Shown one piece after another: positions 17,253 through 27,722 of a stretch of 64,000 nt of DNA. The notes under the pieces are model-generated. The model did not search any database. It was not told the DNA's origin and saw nothing but the letters and a program-made list of their open reading frames with translations. The stretch is from Photorhabdus namnaonensis (lineage in GTDB: Bacteria > Pseudomonadota > Gammaproteobacteria > Enterobacterales > Enterobacteriaceae). The position numbers and the translations under genes are program-made. The stretch lies in contig NZ_LOIC01000009.1 of the NCBI RefSeq assembly GCF_001684335.1, positions 32,487 through 96,486 on the forward strand, written 5' to 3'. Positions within the stretch are counted from its first letter, which is position 1, and each line of letters opens with the position of its first letter.

Positions 17253-18275
17253 ATGCAGATCAAGAATATTTTGGTCATTGTTATAGCACGTTTCGGTGAT
17301 ACTTTATTGGTAACGCCGGTGATCCGTGCTTTAAAACAGAAATGGCCTGGTGCGAATATTGATGTTATGGCCCATAAAAGGACTAGGCAGATCCTTGAAA
17401 ATATAAATGATATCAATAAATTGACTGCTTTTTCGAAAGGTAAGGCAAAATGGTGTGGTTGGTTTACCTGTAAACATTATGACTTGGCTTTAGTCTATAG
17501 TGACGATAAACCTTTATTGCAGTACGCAAAACGTAAATCGCGCTTAACAGTTTCGTTTTCAGATAAGTCCACGTTGCAATCGGATTGGTTGACGGTGGAA
17601 AAGCCAAAGGTGCTGATGCCGGCTCAACAGGAACGGGCCATGCTTGCTGGTGCGGTAGATGTTGAGGTAAGTGACTGGCGGTTGAATTATTGTGTTAGTG
17701 AAAAGGAGTTACATTTTGCTGATGGTTTTGTGCGGCAGAATCATTTAGAGAATAAACTCCTGATTGGTTTTCAGTTACAAAGCTTCCCGGCAAAAGCTTA
17801 TCGTGATTGGCCGGTTGAACATTTTTACCAATTAGCGCAACACATTTATCGCCGTTATCCCCAGTCGCATATTATGTTATTAGGTAGCACTGACGGTAAA
17901 ATTGCTGCACAGTCACTGGCAAAAAGATTGGGGGCTGAAAAGTGTACTTCATTGGTTGGCAGACTAACAATGCGGCAGAATGCAGCAATAATGAGTAGAC
18001 TTGATTTGTATGTTGGTGTTGATACAGGGCCGACACACTTAGCTGGTGCATTAGGTATCCCGATGGTTGCTATGTATCATAGTTTTCATCCAGGCCGTTT
18101 TTTAGCGCCTCAACAGCATTCACATTTGGCGGTTATTGAACATCCGGTTCACTATATGCAGGCCACCCGCAAAGACTCGATGTCTGCAATATCTGTTGAA
18201 CAAGTCTGGCAGGCAACGCAAAAGTTACTAGAAACTACGTCGTCAGGAAGAAAAGATGAAAATAGGTTTGGTTGA
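17253..18275 (+). CDS. GT9 heptosyltransferase-like protein
   Basis: 340 residues of glycosyltransferase family 9. The N-terminal ILVIVIARFGDTLLVTPVIR has the family Asp in the GD-x-LL-x-TP pattern, and the C-terminal YVGVDTGPTHLAGALGIPMV binds ADP-heptose in relatives. It is distinct from waaC, waaF and waaQ elsewhere in this window, so it probably adds an extra heptose to the outer core. A 187-base AT-rich gap precedes it. It overlaps the next gene by 20 bases. Confidence 0.85.
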   Translation: MQIKNILVIVIARFGDTLLVTPVIRALKQKWPGANIDVMAHKRTRQILENINDINKLTAFSKGKAKWCGWFTCKHYDLALVYSDDKPLLQYAKRKSRLTVSFSDKSTLQSDWLTVEKPKVLMPAQQERAMLAGAVDVEVSDWRLNYCVSEKELHFADGFVRQNHLENKLLIGFQLQSFPAKAYRDWPVEHFYQLAQHIYRRYPQSHIMLLGSTDGKIAAQSLAKRLGAEKCTSLVGRLTMRQNAAIMSRLDLYVGVDTGPTHLAGALGIPMVAMYHSFHPGRFLAPQQHSHLAVIEHPVHYMQATRKDSMSAISVEQVWQATQKLLETTSSGRKDENRFG

Positions 18276-19374
18276 TGTCACTGTAACTATGTCTTATGGT
18301 GGTATTCAGACGGCAGTCTGGGAACTTGCGAAAGCGCTGACTGATGCCGGTCATGAGATCCATATTTTTGGCGGCAAGGGTGATGTCCAGCCAGAGCTTA
18401 ATGGAAGAGCAATCCAGGTTCATACTTTTCCATTTATTCCCAGAGAGAAAGTAATTAATATTGGCCGACGTTTCCAGCGTATTATTGAACGTTACTCGTT
18501 TGCTCGCCATGCTCGCGGTACAGTTGTTAATGAAGATTTTGACTGGGTTATTCTGACGAAGCCATTTGATTTTTTCTGGCCTCGAATGATGCCAAAAGAG
18601 AGTCGCACCAAATTTTGCTATATGAGCGGCGGTACCAGTTTTTTCAAGGGTGACAGAAAGCTGAGTAAGCGGATTTCAGCTTGGGTAGCATGCAGCCATT
18701 TTAATGCCTGGCAGATTCAGCACCATTTTAAACAATTTCCGAAAGTGATTTACAATGGTGTTGATATTAATAAATTCAGGCCGATAGACTCTTCTGTTAG
18801 AACTCGCCTTGGGATCAGTGATAAAACATTTTTGCTGACCTTTGCCGGGCGGTTGGTTGGCTGGAAAGGCATGCATGTGGCTATTGATGCAATGGCTCAG
18901 CTACAGGATAAAGATGTTAAATTGCTGATTATCGGGTCAGGTGAAGATCTGAAACGCTTGGAAAAGCAAGTTGCAGCGCTGCGGCTGGAAAAACAGGTCA
19001 TCTTCCATCCACCTGTAGGCCATGATCAGTTACCTGAATATTATGCTGCTGGTGATGCAGGAATTTTCCCAAGTATTGGTGATGAAGCGTTTGGGATTAC
19101 GATTGCGGAGGCGATGGCATGTGGCAGGCCGGTTATTGCCAGTTATATCGGAGGTATACCGGAAGTTGTCGGTAACGAAAGTAATTCAGGTATTTTGGTT
19201 ACGCCAGGAGATGTTTCAGCAATTGTCGATGCGGTTAATTTTTTATTGTCTCAACCAGACAGGGGGCAAAAAATGGGCAAAGCAGCTCGTCAACGGATTG
19301 AAACAATGTATACCTGGGAGCATTCAGCAAATCGTTTACTGAAAGCGATAAATAATGAAAATTGCCTATATTGA
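18256..19374 (+). CDS. GT4-type glycosyltransferase, LPS core
   Basis: 372 residues, GT-B fold. YGGIQTAVWELAKALTDAGH near the N-terminus binds acceptor. The C-terminal half has FAGRLVGWKGMHVAIDAM and DEAFGITIAEAMACGRPVIA, with the typical paired Glu residues of GT4. It overlaps its neighbours on both sides by 20 bases, so the block is translated as a unit. The donor sugar is not identifiable. Confidence 0.85.
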   Translation: MKIGLVDVTVTMSYGGIQTAVWELAKALTDAGHEIHIFGGKGDVQPELNGRAIQVHTFPFIPREKVINIGRRFQRIIERYSFARHARGTVVNEDFDWVILTKPFDFFWPRMMPKESRTKFCYMSGGTSFFKGDRKLSKRISAWVACSHFNAWQIQHHFKQFPKVIYNGVDINKFRPIDSSVRTRLGISDKTFLLTFAGRLVGWKGMHVAIDAMAQLQDKDVKLLIIGSGEDLKRLEKQVAALRLEKQVIFHPPVGHDQLPEYYAAGDAGIFPSIGDEAFGITIAEAMACGRPVIASYIGGIPEVVGNESNSGILVTPGDVSAIVDAVNFLLSQPDRGQKMGKAARQRIETMYTWEHSANRLLKAINNENCLY

Positions 19375-20530
19375 TCCCTATCCGGTTCCTGATTATCGGG
19401 TAGCATCACTGCAAATTTTGCAGAATGTTGATTCATTTGCTCGCCAGAGAGCCAGTATATATCTGGTTACGCCGGAAGGTAAAAATACCGCAGAGGAGAT
19501 CTTGGGACGTTCATTATCACCATCCGCTAAGTTGATCTCTTTACGTAATATTCGGCGTAAATGGTATTTTCCATTCAATACCCAAAAAATGTTCTATTTC
19601 CAGGTTTCCCATTGGTTGAAGAGAAATGAGGTAGATGCCATTTTTACTCGTAATTTGAAAATGGCAAAGTATTTATTATGTGAACATCCAGAAATTCCGC
19701 TATTTTTTGAAAGTCATGAGATTTTTGCCCAATCATTTAAAGAATCGCATGATCTAAGTAAAAATAAAAATCAGCGTAAGTATCAGAGGCTGAGAGAAAT
19801 CGAGTACTTTGTTTATCGTCAGTCTAGGATTATTTTCGTTCTAACGTCGTTACTCCGCGATGATATTATTAGTGAATATAATGTCAGTACGTCAATAGTT
19901 GTTGCGCCGGATGGTGTGGATATGCTGGCAGTCGAGTCAATGTCGTTAGATAAACGTGTATCAGACGACGGTGAATTACCAACCCAGGTCCTTTACTTGG
20001 GGAGTTTACATCGTTGGAAAGGTGTTCCTACGGCGATCAAAGCGATGGTTTATCTTGAAAATGCAGTATTGAATATTGCTGGTGGTGAACCAGAACAGAT
20101 TCAACAGTTGCGACAGATTGCTAAACAAATGGGGGTTGGCGATAAAATCAATTTTCTTGGGTTTATTCAACCTAAATTACGTTTTCAGATAATTGCAGAT
20201 AATGATATTTGTCTGTTGCCATTAACTAAAACCAGTATTGGTAGTCGCTATACTTCACCGTTGAAATTATTTGAATATATGGCGATGGATAAGCCGGTGG
20301 TTATCTCCGATTTTCCTTCGATTCGTGATGTAGTTGATGAAAATGCGGTCAGTTTTGCTGACAGTGAGAATGCGGAGAGTTTTGCTCAACAGATTCAGTT
20401 AATAAGAGATAATCCAGAAAAAGTTAAGTCACAAATCAGTTATGCGAAAATGTTGGTGACAGAGCGTTTTAATTGGGAACAGCGAGCGAAGCTTATTATG
20501 CAGACAATATCAAAGGATATTTCTGCATAA
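19355..20530 (+). CDS. Glycosyltransferase (GT4-like), LPS core
   Basis: 391 residues. The N-terminal domain (MKIAYIDPYPVPDYRVASLQ) and FFESHEIFAQSF resemble GT4 members. The C-terminal domain carries VLYLGSLHRWKGVPTAIKAM, SRYTSPLKLFEYMAMDKPVV and SDFPSIRDVV. The SPLKLFEYMA motif is a common donor-site variant. It is the last gene of the left + strand block and converges on waaL with only 33 bases between stops and no visible terminator. Confidence 0.82.
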   Translation: MKIAYIDPYPVPDYRVASLQILQNVDSFARQRASIYLVTPEGKNTAEEILGRSLSPSAKLISLRNIRRKWYFPFNTQKMFYFQVSHWLKRNEVDAIFTRNLKMAKYLLCEHPEIPLFFESHEIFAQSFKESHDLSKNKNQRKYQRLREIEYFVYRQSRIIFVLTSLLRDDIISEYNVSTSIVVAPDGVDMLAVESMSLDKRVSDDGELPTQVLYLGSLHRWKGVPTAIKAMVYLENAVLNIAGGEPEQIQQLRQIAKQMGVGDKINFLGFIQPKLRFQIIADNDICLLPLTKTSIGSRYTSPLKLFEYMAMDKPVVISDFPSIRDVVDENAVSFADSENAESFAQQIQLIRDNPEKVKSQISYAKMLVTERFNWEQRAKLIMQTISKDISA

Positions 20531-20563
20531 TAATCGGTTTGATAGTATAGCCGTGAGATCTGG

Positions 20564-21787
20564 TTAATCGTTTTTCTGCTGATATAGAGCAATCATCAGG
20601 CCGAATAGAATACCTATTTCATTGATATAGGTATTTTCAAAAGCTCCTCGGATGATAAATAATCCGATAAATCCCGTTAGTAGAATAATACTGGCTTGCC
20701 TTATTACGCCATTGTTACGGCTAATAGTATGGCTACCCGTGTACAGCGCTGAGAAGGTCATCAGCAAAGTTGTGATCAGGCCGATTATCCCAGCGGCAAA
20801 CCAGAATGCCAGAAAGATATTATGGGGGCCGATGGATGTGCGATATATCCAGTCTGGATAGTCAGCAGCTCGTTCGTTGTAAACCTTATGATAGACTTTA
20901 TTGCCGTAACCGTAGCCTTTAATCGGGTTCTCTAGAATCAACTCCAAAGCAGCCCCTTGTGTGCCATTTTTATAACGATGGCTGCTATCAGTTTGAGTCA
21001 GCTTCCAAAATAATAATTGAGTATTTTCATTAGCTATTATCGTCGTGTGAGAAAGTACAACTGAAACACTAAGAATTAAACTCGCTATTATGGTCAGCTT
21101 CCATTCCCGATTAATGATGATGATAATAGCGGTAATGACGGCCACAGCGACCCAAGCGCCACGGGCTAAGGTACCTAATAACAAAAACAGACTGATAGCG
21201 GAAGCGACAGCCAGTATCAGCCAGCTCACTAAGGTATGTTTCTTCCACAATGCCCAAGTACACAGTAAGATGGGGAAATAGAAAATAAAGCCGTAAGAAA
21301 ATTCTCGATGGTTGAAGTTGGTAAAAGGCATTTCACCTTTATTGTAGTTAATAATGTATTTACCAATATCAGTGAGGCATATTGCCAGCATACCAATGGC
21401 AAATGAGCACAGAATCATCTTGGCAATACTTTCTTGGTTTTCTTTGTACAGTACAACAGGAAAAGTAAAACTGAACAATAGTAGTCCATTCAGGATGGGT
21501 TTATTCATCTCTTGAAAACTCAATGCAGGATCGACAGAAATCGCCACTGAATAGAACATGGCTAGGATGAATAACAAAATGGATAGAAACAGTGAATTAC
21601 GCATGGAGCGCATCACTTGGCGAAAATCTGTCACTAGATAGGTTAGTGCTGTAATGCCAATAAGCACCATAACCAGATTTTTATACCTCGTTATATTAGG
21701 CAGATAAACAAGGGCTATATAAATCCCAATGATGGATAGATTCCATAATGATCTTTTATCACGACTTTTAATATTAAACATATTCAT
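20564..21787 (-). CDS. waaL: O-antigen ligase
   Basis: About 407 residues with around 11 hydrophobic membrane segments. It moves the finished O-polysaccharide from undecaprenyl diphosphate to lipid A-core at the periplasmic face. The Wzy_C-type periplasmic loop is visible after residue 250, with NPIKGYGYGNKVYH and SIGPHNIFLAFWFAAGI; the His there matches the catalytic region of ligases. LGTLARGAWVAV earlier carries the conserved Arg. The start is one of several nearby codons (ATG at 21787 or 21781). It is a single-gene unit between the left glycosyltransferase block and mutM. Confidence 0.9.
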   Translation of the reverse strand: MNMFNIKSRDKRSLWNLSIIGIYIALVYLPNITRYKNLVMVLIGITALTYLVTDFRQVMRSMRNSLFLSILLFILAMFYSVAISVDPALSFQEMNKPILNGLLLFSFTFPVVLYKENQESIAKMILCSFAIGMLAICLTDIGKYIINYNKGEMPFTNFNHREFSYGFIFYFPILLCTWALWKKHTLVSWLILAVASAISLFLLLGTLARGAWVAVAVITAIIIIINREWKLTIIASLILSVSVVLSHTTIIANENTQLLFWKLTQTDSSHRYKNGTQGAALELILENPIKGYGYGNKVYHKVYNERAADYPDWIYRTSIGPHNIFLAFWFAAGIIGLITTLLMTFSALYTGSHTISRNNGVIRQASIILLTGFIGLFIIRGAFENTYINEIGILFGLMIALYQQKND

Positions 21788-21900
21788 CAATCTGCTTTCG
21801 TTTCTGTTGAGTTTGGTTGGAAATAATACATGAAAAGATTATCTTAATCTGTTCAGATGCAATAGAGTTGAAACAATATACATAGTTAGGAGTTATTACC

Positions 21901-22710
21901 ATGCCAGAACTACCAGAAGTAGAAACCAGCCGGAGGGGAATAGAGCCACATCTGGTAGGGAATGTTATCCAGTATGCGGTAGTCAGGAATGGCCGGTTAC
22001 GTTGGCCGGTGGCGGAAGAAATTATGAAGTTGAGTGACCAGCTTGTGCTTAGCATTCAACGCCGGGCTAAATATTTGCTGATTGAACTGGCAAATGGTTG
22101 GATTATTGTCCATTTGGGAATGTCGGGCAGCTTGCGTATCTTGCCAGAGGAGCGCCCTGCGGAGAAACACGATCATGTGGATTTAGTGATGGCAGATGGT
22201 AAGGTTTTGCGTTATACCGATCCCAGACGATTTGGGGCGTGGTTATGGAGCGATGATCTTGAACGGTGCTCGGTATTGGCTCATTTGGGGCCGGAGCCGC
22301 TTTCTAATGATTTTAACGGCTCTTATCTTTACACCCGATCAAATAAGAAAAAAACCTTGATTAAGCCCTGGCTAATGGATAACAAACTGGTTGTTGGAGT
22401 CGGTAATATTTATGCAAATGAAGCGTTGTTTACTGCCCATATTCAGCCTGATCGTCCCGCGTATACTTTAACTGAGTGTGAAGCCAATTTACTGGCGGAA
22501 ACGATTAAGAAGGTCCTACAACGATCTATTGAGCAGGGTGGTACGACACTCAGAGATTTCCTGCAATCTGATGGTAAACCGGGCTATTTTGCTCAGGAAT
22601 TGTTTGTTTATGGCAGAGCAGGAGAGCCATGCCGAATTTGTGGTGAACAAATAGAGAGTATTAAGCTTGGGCAGCGCAGTACTTTCTTTTGCCGTCACTG
22701 TCAGTATTAG
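21901..22710 (+). CDS. mutM: Formamidopyrimidine-DNA glycosylase
   Basis: 269 residues, standard length. The enzyme removes 8-oxoguanine and formamidopyrimidines and nicks the DNA. The N-terminus after Met is [16 protein letters not shown], giving catalytic Pro and Glu. The conserved Lys lies in [10 protein letters not shown]. The C-terminal zinc finger has Cys pairs in CRICG and FFCRHCQ. In E. coli mutM neighbours coaD, as here, so the LPS genes have grown around this pair. TTAGGAG lies upstream of the ATG. Confidence 0.97.
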   Translation: MPELPEVETSRRGIEPHLVGNVIQYAVVRNGRLRWPVAEEIMKLSDQLVLSIQRRAKYLLIELANGWIIVHLGMSGSLRILPEERPAEKHDHVDLVMADGKVLRYTDPRRFGAWLWSDDLERCSVLAHLGPEPLSNDFNGSYLYTRSNKKKTLIKPWLMDNKLVVGVGNIYANEALFTAHIQPDRPAYTLTECEANLLAETIKKVLQRSIEQGGTTLRDFLQSDGKPGYFAQELFVYGRAGEPCRICGEQIESIKLGQRSTFFCRHCQY

Positions 22711-22729
22711 TTGATATCGGATAGTTAGG

Positions 22730-22759
22730 GGAGGCGTTGCATAGGGAATACCCGCCTCC
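22730..22759. terminator. Hairpin between mutM and coaD
   Basis: GGAGGCG at 22730-22736 pairs with CGCCTCC at 22753-22759 in the short gap between the convergent mutM and coaD stops. It has no T-run, so its efficiency as a terminator is doubtful. Confidence 0.35.
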
Positions 22760-22774
22760 AGTGAATAGAATAAA

Positions 22775-24030
<1,256 letters not shown>

Positions 24031-25308
24031 TCAGTGGCTCCGAGGCGGGAGATAGGGTTCCAGCAGTTTAAGCAGACGTTGAAGTGCGCCCTGATTTTCA
24101 TGCAGCACTTCTGCCGCGTGGCGACCATAATATAGGCGATAATCTTCGTCGGTCAGTAAACTGTTGATCTCGGTGAACAAAGAGTGGCTGTCCGCAACGG
24201 TAATCAGACCATTAGCCTGATTCAGCTTAGCGCAGATATCTTTAAAGTTAAAGGTATGTGGGCCCATTAGCACCGGAATAGCATGGGCTGCCGCTTCTAG
24301 TGGATTGTGGCCGCCACGTTCAACCAGACTGCCGCCAACAAAGGCCAGATCGGCAATACCATAAAGCAGCATCAGTTCACCCATCGTATCGCCGATAACA
24401 ACCTGAATATTGGCGTCAGGGATTTTATCAGAACTGCGAAGAATATAGCTGAGTCCAGCTTTCTTGGTTAACTCTTCCGCTTTAATAAAACGTTCAGGAT
24501 GACGAGGAACTAGGATCAAGAGCAGACTTGGACACTGTTTCAGTAATTTGCAATGAGCATCTAGAATAATACTCTCTTCCCCATCATGGGTGCTGGTGGC
24601 TATCCAGACAGGTCTGCGAGCAGCCCATTGGCGTCGTAATGTTACTGCCTTAGCGGCCAATTCAGGTGTTACTGAGATATCGAATTTCAAACTGCCGGTA
24701 ATAGTCAGTTGAGAGCGTTTTAAACCCAGTTCAATAAAGCGTTCACCATCTTCTGGATTCTGAGCGGCAATCAAGGTAATGCTACGCAAAATTGTTTTTA
24801 CGAAATTCCCTACTTTTTGGTATCCCGCAGCGGAACGCGCGGACAAACGGGCATTAGCAATGACCAGAGGGATGTTGCGTTGGTGAAGTTGGAAAATCAG
24901 ATTAGGCCAAAGTTCTGTTTCCATAATAATGACTAACTTTGGATTAACTTGATTGAGGAAGCGCTCCATAGAACCGGGAAGATCGTATGGCAAATAGACA
25001 TGATTAACATCATTTCCCAGCGCGGAAAGCACTCTTTCTGAGCCCGTTGGCGTCATTGTTGTTACGGTAATGGGTAAAAAAGGGTAGTGATGGCGCAAGG
25101 CTCTGACTAAAGGGATTGCGGCCAACGTCTCACCTACGGAAACGGAATGGAGCAGGATGCCTCCAGCGGCAACTTTACCAGCACAGAAACCGTAGCGTTC
25201 ACCCCAGCGCTGACGGTAAGCCGGGGCTTGGCGACTGCGGAGCAATAAACGCAACCAAATCAGAGGTTGGATAAGGTAGAGAAGTACCTGATATAAACGC
25301 AGTAACAT
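24031..25308 (-). CDS. waaA: Kdo transferase
   Basis: 425 residues, the same length as E. coli WaaA. It adds two Kdo residues to lipid IVA using CMP-Kdo at the inner face of the inner membrane. An N-terminal hydrophobic anchor (VLLYLIQPLIWLRLLL) precedes the GT-B domain, with GILLHSVSVGETLAAIPLVR, IMETELWPNLIFQ and ADLAFVGGSLVERGGHNPLE. I chose the ATG at 25308 on length. The frame extends to 25350. Confidence 0.96.
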   Translation of the reverse strand: MLLRLYQVLLYLIQPLIWLRLLLRSRQAPAYRQRWGERYGFCAGKVAAGGILLHSVSVGETLAAIPLVRALRHHYPFLPITVTTMTPTGSERVLSALGNDVNHVYLPYDLPGSMERFLNQVNPKLVIIMETELWPNLIFQLHQRNIPLVIANARLSARSAAGYQKVGNFVKTILRSITLIAAQNPEDGERFIELGLKRSQLTITGSLKFDISVTPELAAKAVTLRRQWAARRPVWIATSTHDGEESIILDAHCKLLKQCPSLLLILVPRHPERFIKAEELTKKAGLSYILRSSDKIPDANIQVVIGDTMGELMLLYGIADLAFVGGSLVERGGHNPLEAAAHAIPVLMGPHTFNFKDICAKLNQANGLITVADSHSLFTEINSLLTDEDYRLYYGRHAAEVLHENQGALQRLLKLLEPYLPPRSH

Positions 25309-25491
25309 TCTATCAAATTCATTTACATAAATTAGCGCCAATAGTATCACATTGCTTCAAAGAAAGTATGAAAATGCGTATGGCTTCTAGAATCTGAACA
25401 GAATTAGAAAGGTAAATTAGCATTTTTAGGCAAGATCGTGCTTCTATTAATATGAAAGTAGCACGGATTTTTTGCAGCTTCTGCACATGGT

Positions 25492-25502
25492 CGCGGCAGC
25501 TT
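25492..25502 (+). promoter_or_regulatory. Possible ops-like element upstream of waaQ
   Basis: CGCGGCAGCTT resembles the ops element (GGCGGTAGCGT) through which RfaH is recruited to long LPS operons. It agrees at 8 of 11 positions and lies 29 bases before the waaQ start, where a leader ops site would be expected. The match is too weak to be firm. Confidence 0.25.
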
Positions 25503-25530
25503 TTTCGTTTATCTTTATACTGGGAATGCA

Positions 25531-26595
25531 ATGAGTAAATTACACGCTCAATTTGACCGTATTCTGATAATAAAGTTAAGACATCATGGTGATGTATTAT
25601 TAATTACACCAGTTATTAATACTCTTAAAGATAATTATCCTGAGGTGGAAATTGATGTTTTACTCTACAAAGAAACCGAACCAATATTGGCTGATTTTTC
25701 TTCTGTGGATAATCTATTTTCTATAGATAGACAATGGAAGAAACAGGGAATTAAAGCGCATTTTGGTCATGAATGGAGATTGCTTAAACGATTAAGGCGT
25801 CGTCAATACGACCTGGTTATTAATCTTGCTGATCAATGGTATAGTGCATTTGTAACACGATTTACTGGAGCAAAAGTGCGTATTGGGTTTGATTTAGCAA
25901 AACGACGCAGCCTGTTTTGGGAAAAATGTTTCACAAATCTTGTTGCGACAGAGCATAGCCGGTTTTTGCATATTGTTGAGCAGAATTTGTCAGCTCTTTC
26001 GCTGTTAAATCTTCCGTTGATAAACACTAAAGTGACGATGAGTTACTGTCAGGAGGATAAAGAGATTGTTTTGGCGCTTCTTGATAAGCATGGCGTAAAT
26101 CAAAAATATATTGTTGTGCAACCAACATCCCGCTGGTTTTTTAAATGCTGGGATGAAAAAAAGATGAGTGAAACGATTAGTGCATTGCAGTCTGATGGTT
26201 GGACAATTGTTGTTACCTCCGGGCCAGATCGTAAGGAGGAGGAGATGGTGGAGAAGATTTTAGCAAACTGTCCAAAAGAAAGAGTAGTTTCTTTTGCAGG
26301 CCAGTTAACTTTACCGCAACTTGCAGTGCTGATTGAGGGGGCTAATTTATTCATAGGGATGGATTCCGTTGCTATGCATATGGCCGCTGCGTTGAAAACA
26401 CCTGCTATCGCTTTATTTGGGCCATCAAAGTTAGTATTCTGGCGTCCGTGGGAAGCGAAAGGTGAAGTTATTTGGGCTGGTGATTATGGTGATTTACCTG
26501 ATCCTGATGATGTTGATACTAAAACGGATATACGTTATCTGAATGTCATTCCCAGTGATATGGTTATTGCCGCCGCCCGGAGAAATTTATTATGA
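25531..26595 (+). CDS. waaQ: LPS core heptosyltransferase III
   Basis: 354 residues, GT9 family. WaaQ adds the branching heptose III to heptose II. The N-terminal RILIIKLRHHGDVLLITPVI has the family Asp, and the C-terminal FIGMDSVAMHMAAALKTPAI binds ADP-heptose, with FGPSKLVFWRPW after it as in WaaQ proteins. It is the first gene of a + strand block, overlapping wabG by four bases. It is divergent from waaA, with a 220-base shared upstream region. Confidence 0.93.
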   Translation: MSKLHAQFDRILIIKLRHHGDVLLITPVINTLKDNYPEVEIDVLLYKETEPILADFSSVDNLFSIDRQWKKQGIKAHFGHEWRLLKRLRRRQYDLVINLADQWYSAFVTRFTGAKVRIGFDLAKRRSLFWEKCFTNLVATEHSRFLHIVEQNLSALSLLNLPLINTKVTMSYCQEDKEIVLALLDKHGVNQKYIVVQPTSRWFFKCWDEKKMSETISALQSDGWTIVVTSGPDRKEEEMVEKILANCPKERVVSFAGQLTLPQLAVLIEGANLFIGMDSVAMHMAAALKTPAIALFGPSKLVFWRPWEAKGEVIWAGDYGDLPDPDDVDTKTDIRYLNVIPSDMVIAAARRNLL

Positions 26596-27722
26596 AATTA
26601 GTACGTCTTGCGATTGTTCGGCAGAAATATCGTCCGGATGGTGGTGCAGAACGTTTTGTCTCCCGCGCCTTAGAAGCTTTAGGGAATGAAAACTTGGAGC
26701 TTAACGTTATTACGCGTTCCTGGCAGGGAGATGTTAATCCTGATTGGCATGTGCATTTAGCAAATCCTCATAAATGGGGGCGCATCAGCCGTGAGAGAGG
26801 ATTTGCTAAAGCAGCCAAAGTAATATGGGAAAAAGAGCAATTTGATCTTGTTCAAAGTCATGAACGTATTGCTGGTTGCGATATTTATCGTGCGGGTGAT
26901 GGTGTTCATCAGCGCTGGCTACAGCAACGTGCGCGTGTTTTATCTCCCTGGCGAAGCAAATTGCTTTTTACGAGTCGTTACCATCGTTATGTGATGGACG
27001 CTGAACAAAAGATGTATTCGGCGCCAGAGTTAAAAATGGTTATTTGTAACTCGGAAATGGTAAAAAGGGAGGTCATGACAGATTTTGGGCTTTCTGAGGG
27101 AAAAATATCGGTTATTTATAATTCGATAGACAATAAACAATTTTTCCCGGCAACGGAATCTCAGAGGATACAATTAAGGAAAGAGCATAACCTTCCCGTA
27201 CAGGCTAAATGTTTAGTTTATGTTGGTTCGGGGTTTGAGCGAAAAGGATTAAAAGCAGCGATTCAGGCAGTGAGTGCGACTGATGCCTATTTGATAGTTG
27301 TAGGGCAAGATAAAGAAGAGAAGAAATATAAGCAGTTAGCTAACTCGCTGGGATGTAATGAGCGAGTTAGATTTATGGGTGTTCAAAAAAAGACGTTGCC
27401 CTTTTATCAGCTTGCAGATGGCTTATTGTTGCCGACCTTATATGATCCGTTTCCAAATGTGATACTGGAGGCGATGGCTTGCGGGCTTCCGGTAATAACC
27501 AGTACGACATGTGGCGGCGCTGAATTTATTAACTCAGGGAATAACGGGTTTGTATGTGATGCTCTGGCTATTTCAGATATTACGGAAGCGATTCAGAATA
27601 CGCCTTCAAATCATTTGAATAATAAAATGTCAGAATTAGCGAGAACGGGAATACTCTGTTATACACCGGAACATTTATCACAACAGCTCATTGGATTATA
27701 CGAAAAGGTGCTTTCATCATGA
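26592..27722 (+). CDS. wabG: LPS core GT4 glycosyltransferase, WabG/WaaG type
   Basis: 376 residues. The start LAIVRQKYRPDGGAERFVSR, with YRAGDGVHQRWLQQR, CGLPVITSTTCGGAEF and LPTLYDPFPNVILEAMA, is characteristic of the WaaG/WabG branch of GT4. In Klebsiella, Serratia and Proteus, WabG adds galacturonic acid to heptose II; in E. coli, WaaG adds glucose. The company of waaE and wabH favours WabG, but donor specificity cannot be proven from sequence. It overlaps both neighbours by four bases. Confidence 0.85.
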   Translation: MKLVRLAIVRQKYRPDGGAERFVSRALEALGNENLELNVITRSWQGDVNPDWHVHLANPHKWGRISRERGFAKAAKVIWEKEQFDLVQSHERIAGCDIYRAGDGVHQRWLQQRARVLSPWRSKLLFTSRYHRYVMDAEQKMYSAPELKMVICNSEMVKREVMTDFGLSEGKISVIYNSIDNKQFFPATESQRIQLRKEHNLPVQAKCLVYVGSGFERKGLKAAIQAVSATDAYLIVVGQDKEEKKYKQLANSLGCNERVRFMGVQKKTLPFYQLADGLLLPTLYDPFPNVILEAMACGLPVITSTTCGGAEFINSGNNGFVCDALAISDITEAIQNTPSNHLNNKMSELARTGILCYTPEHLSQQLIGLYEKVLSS

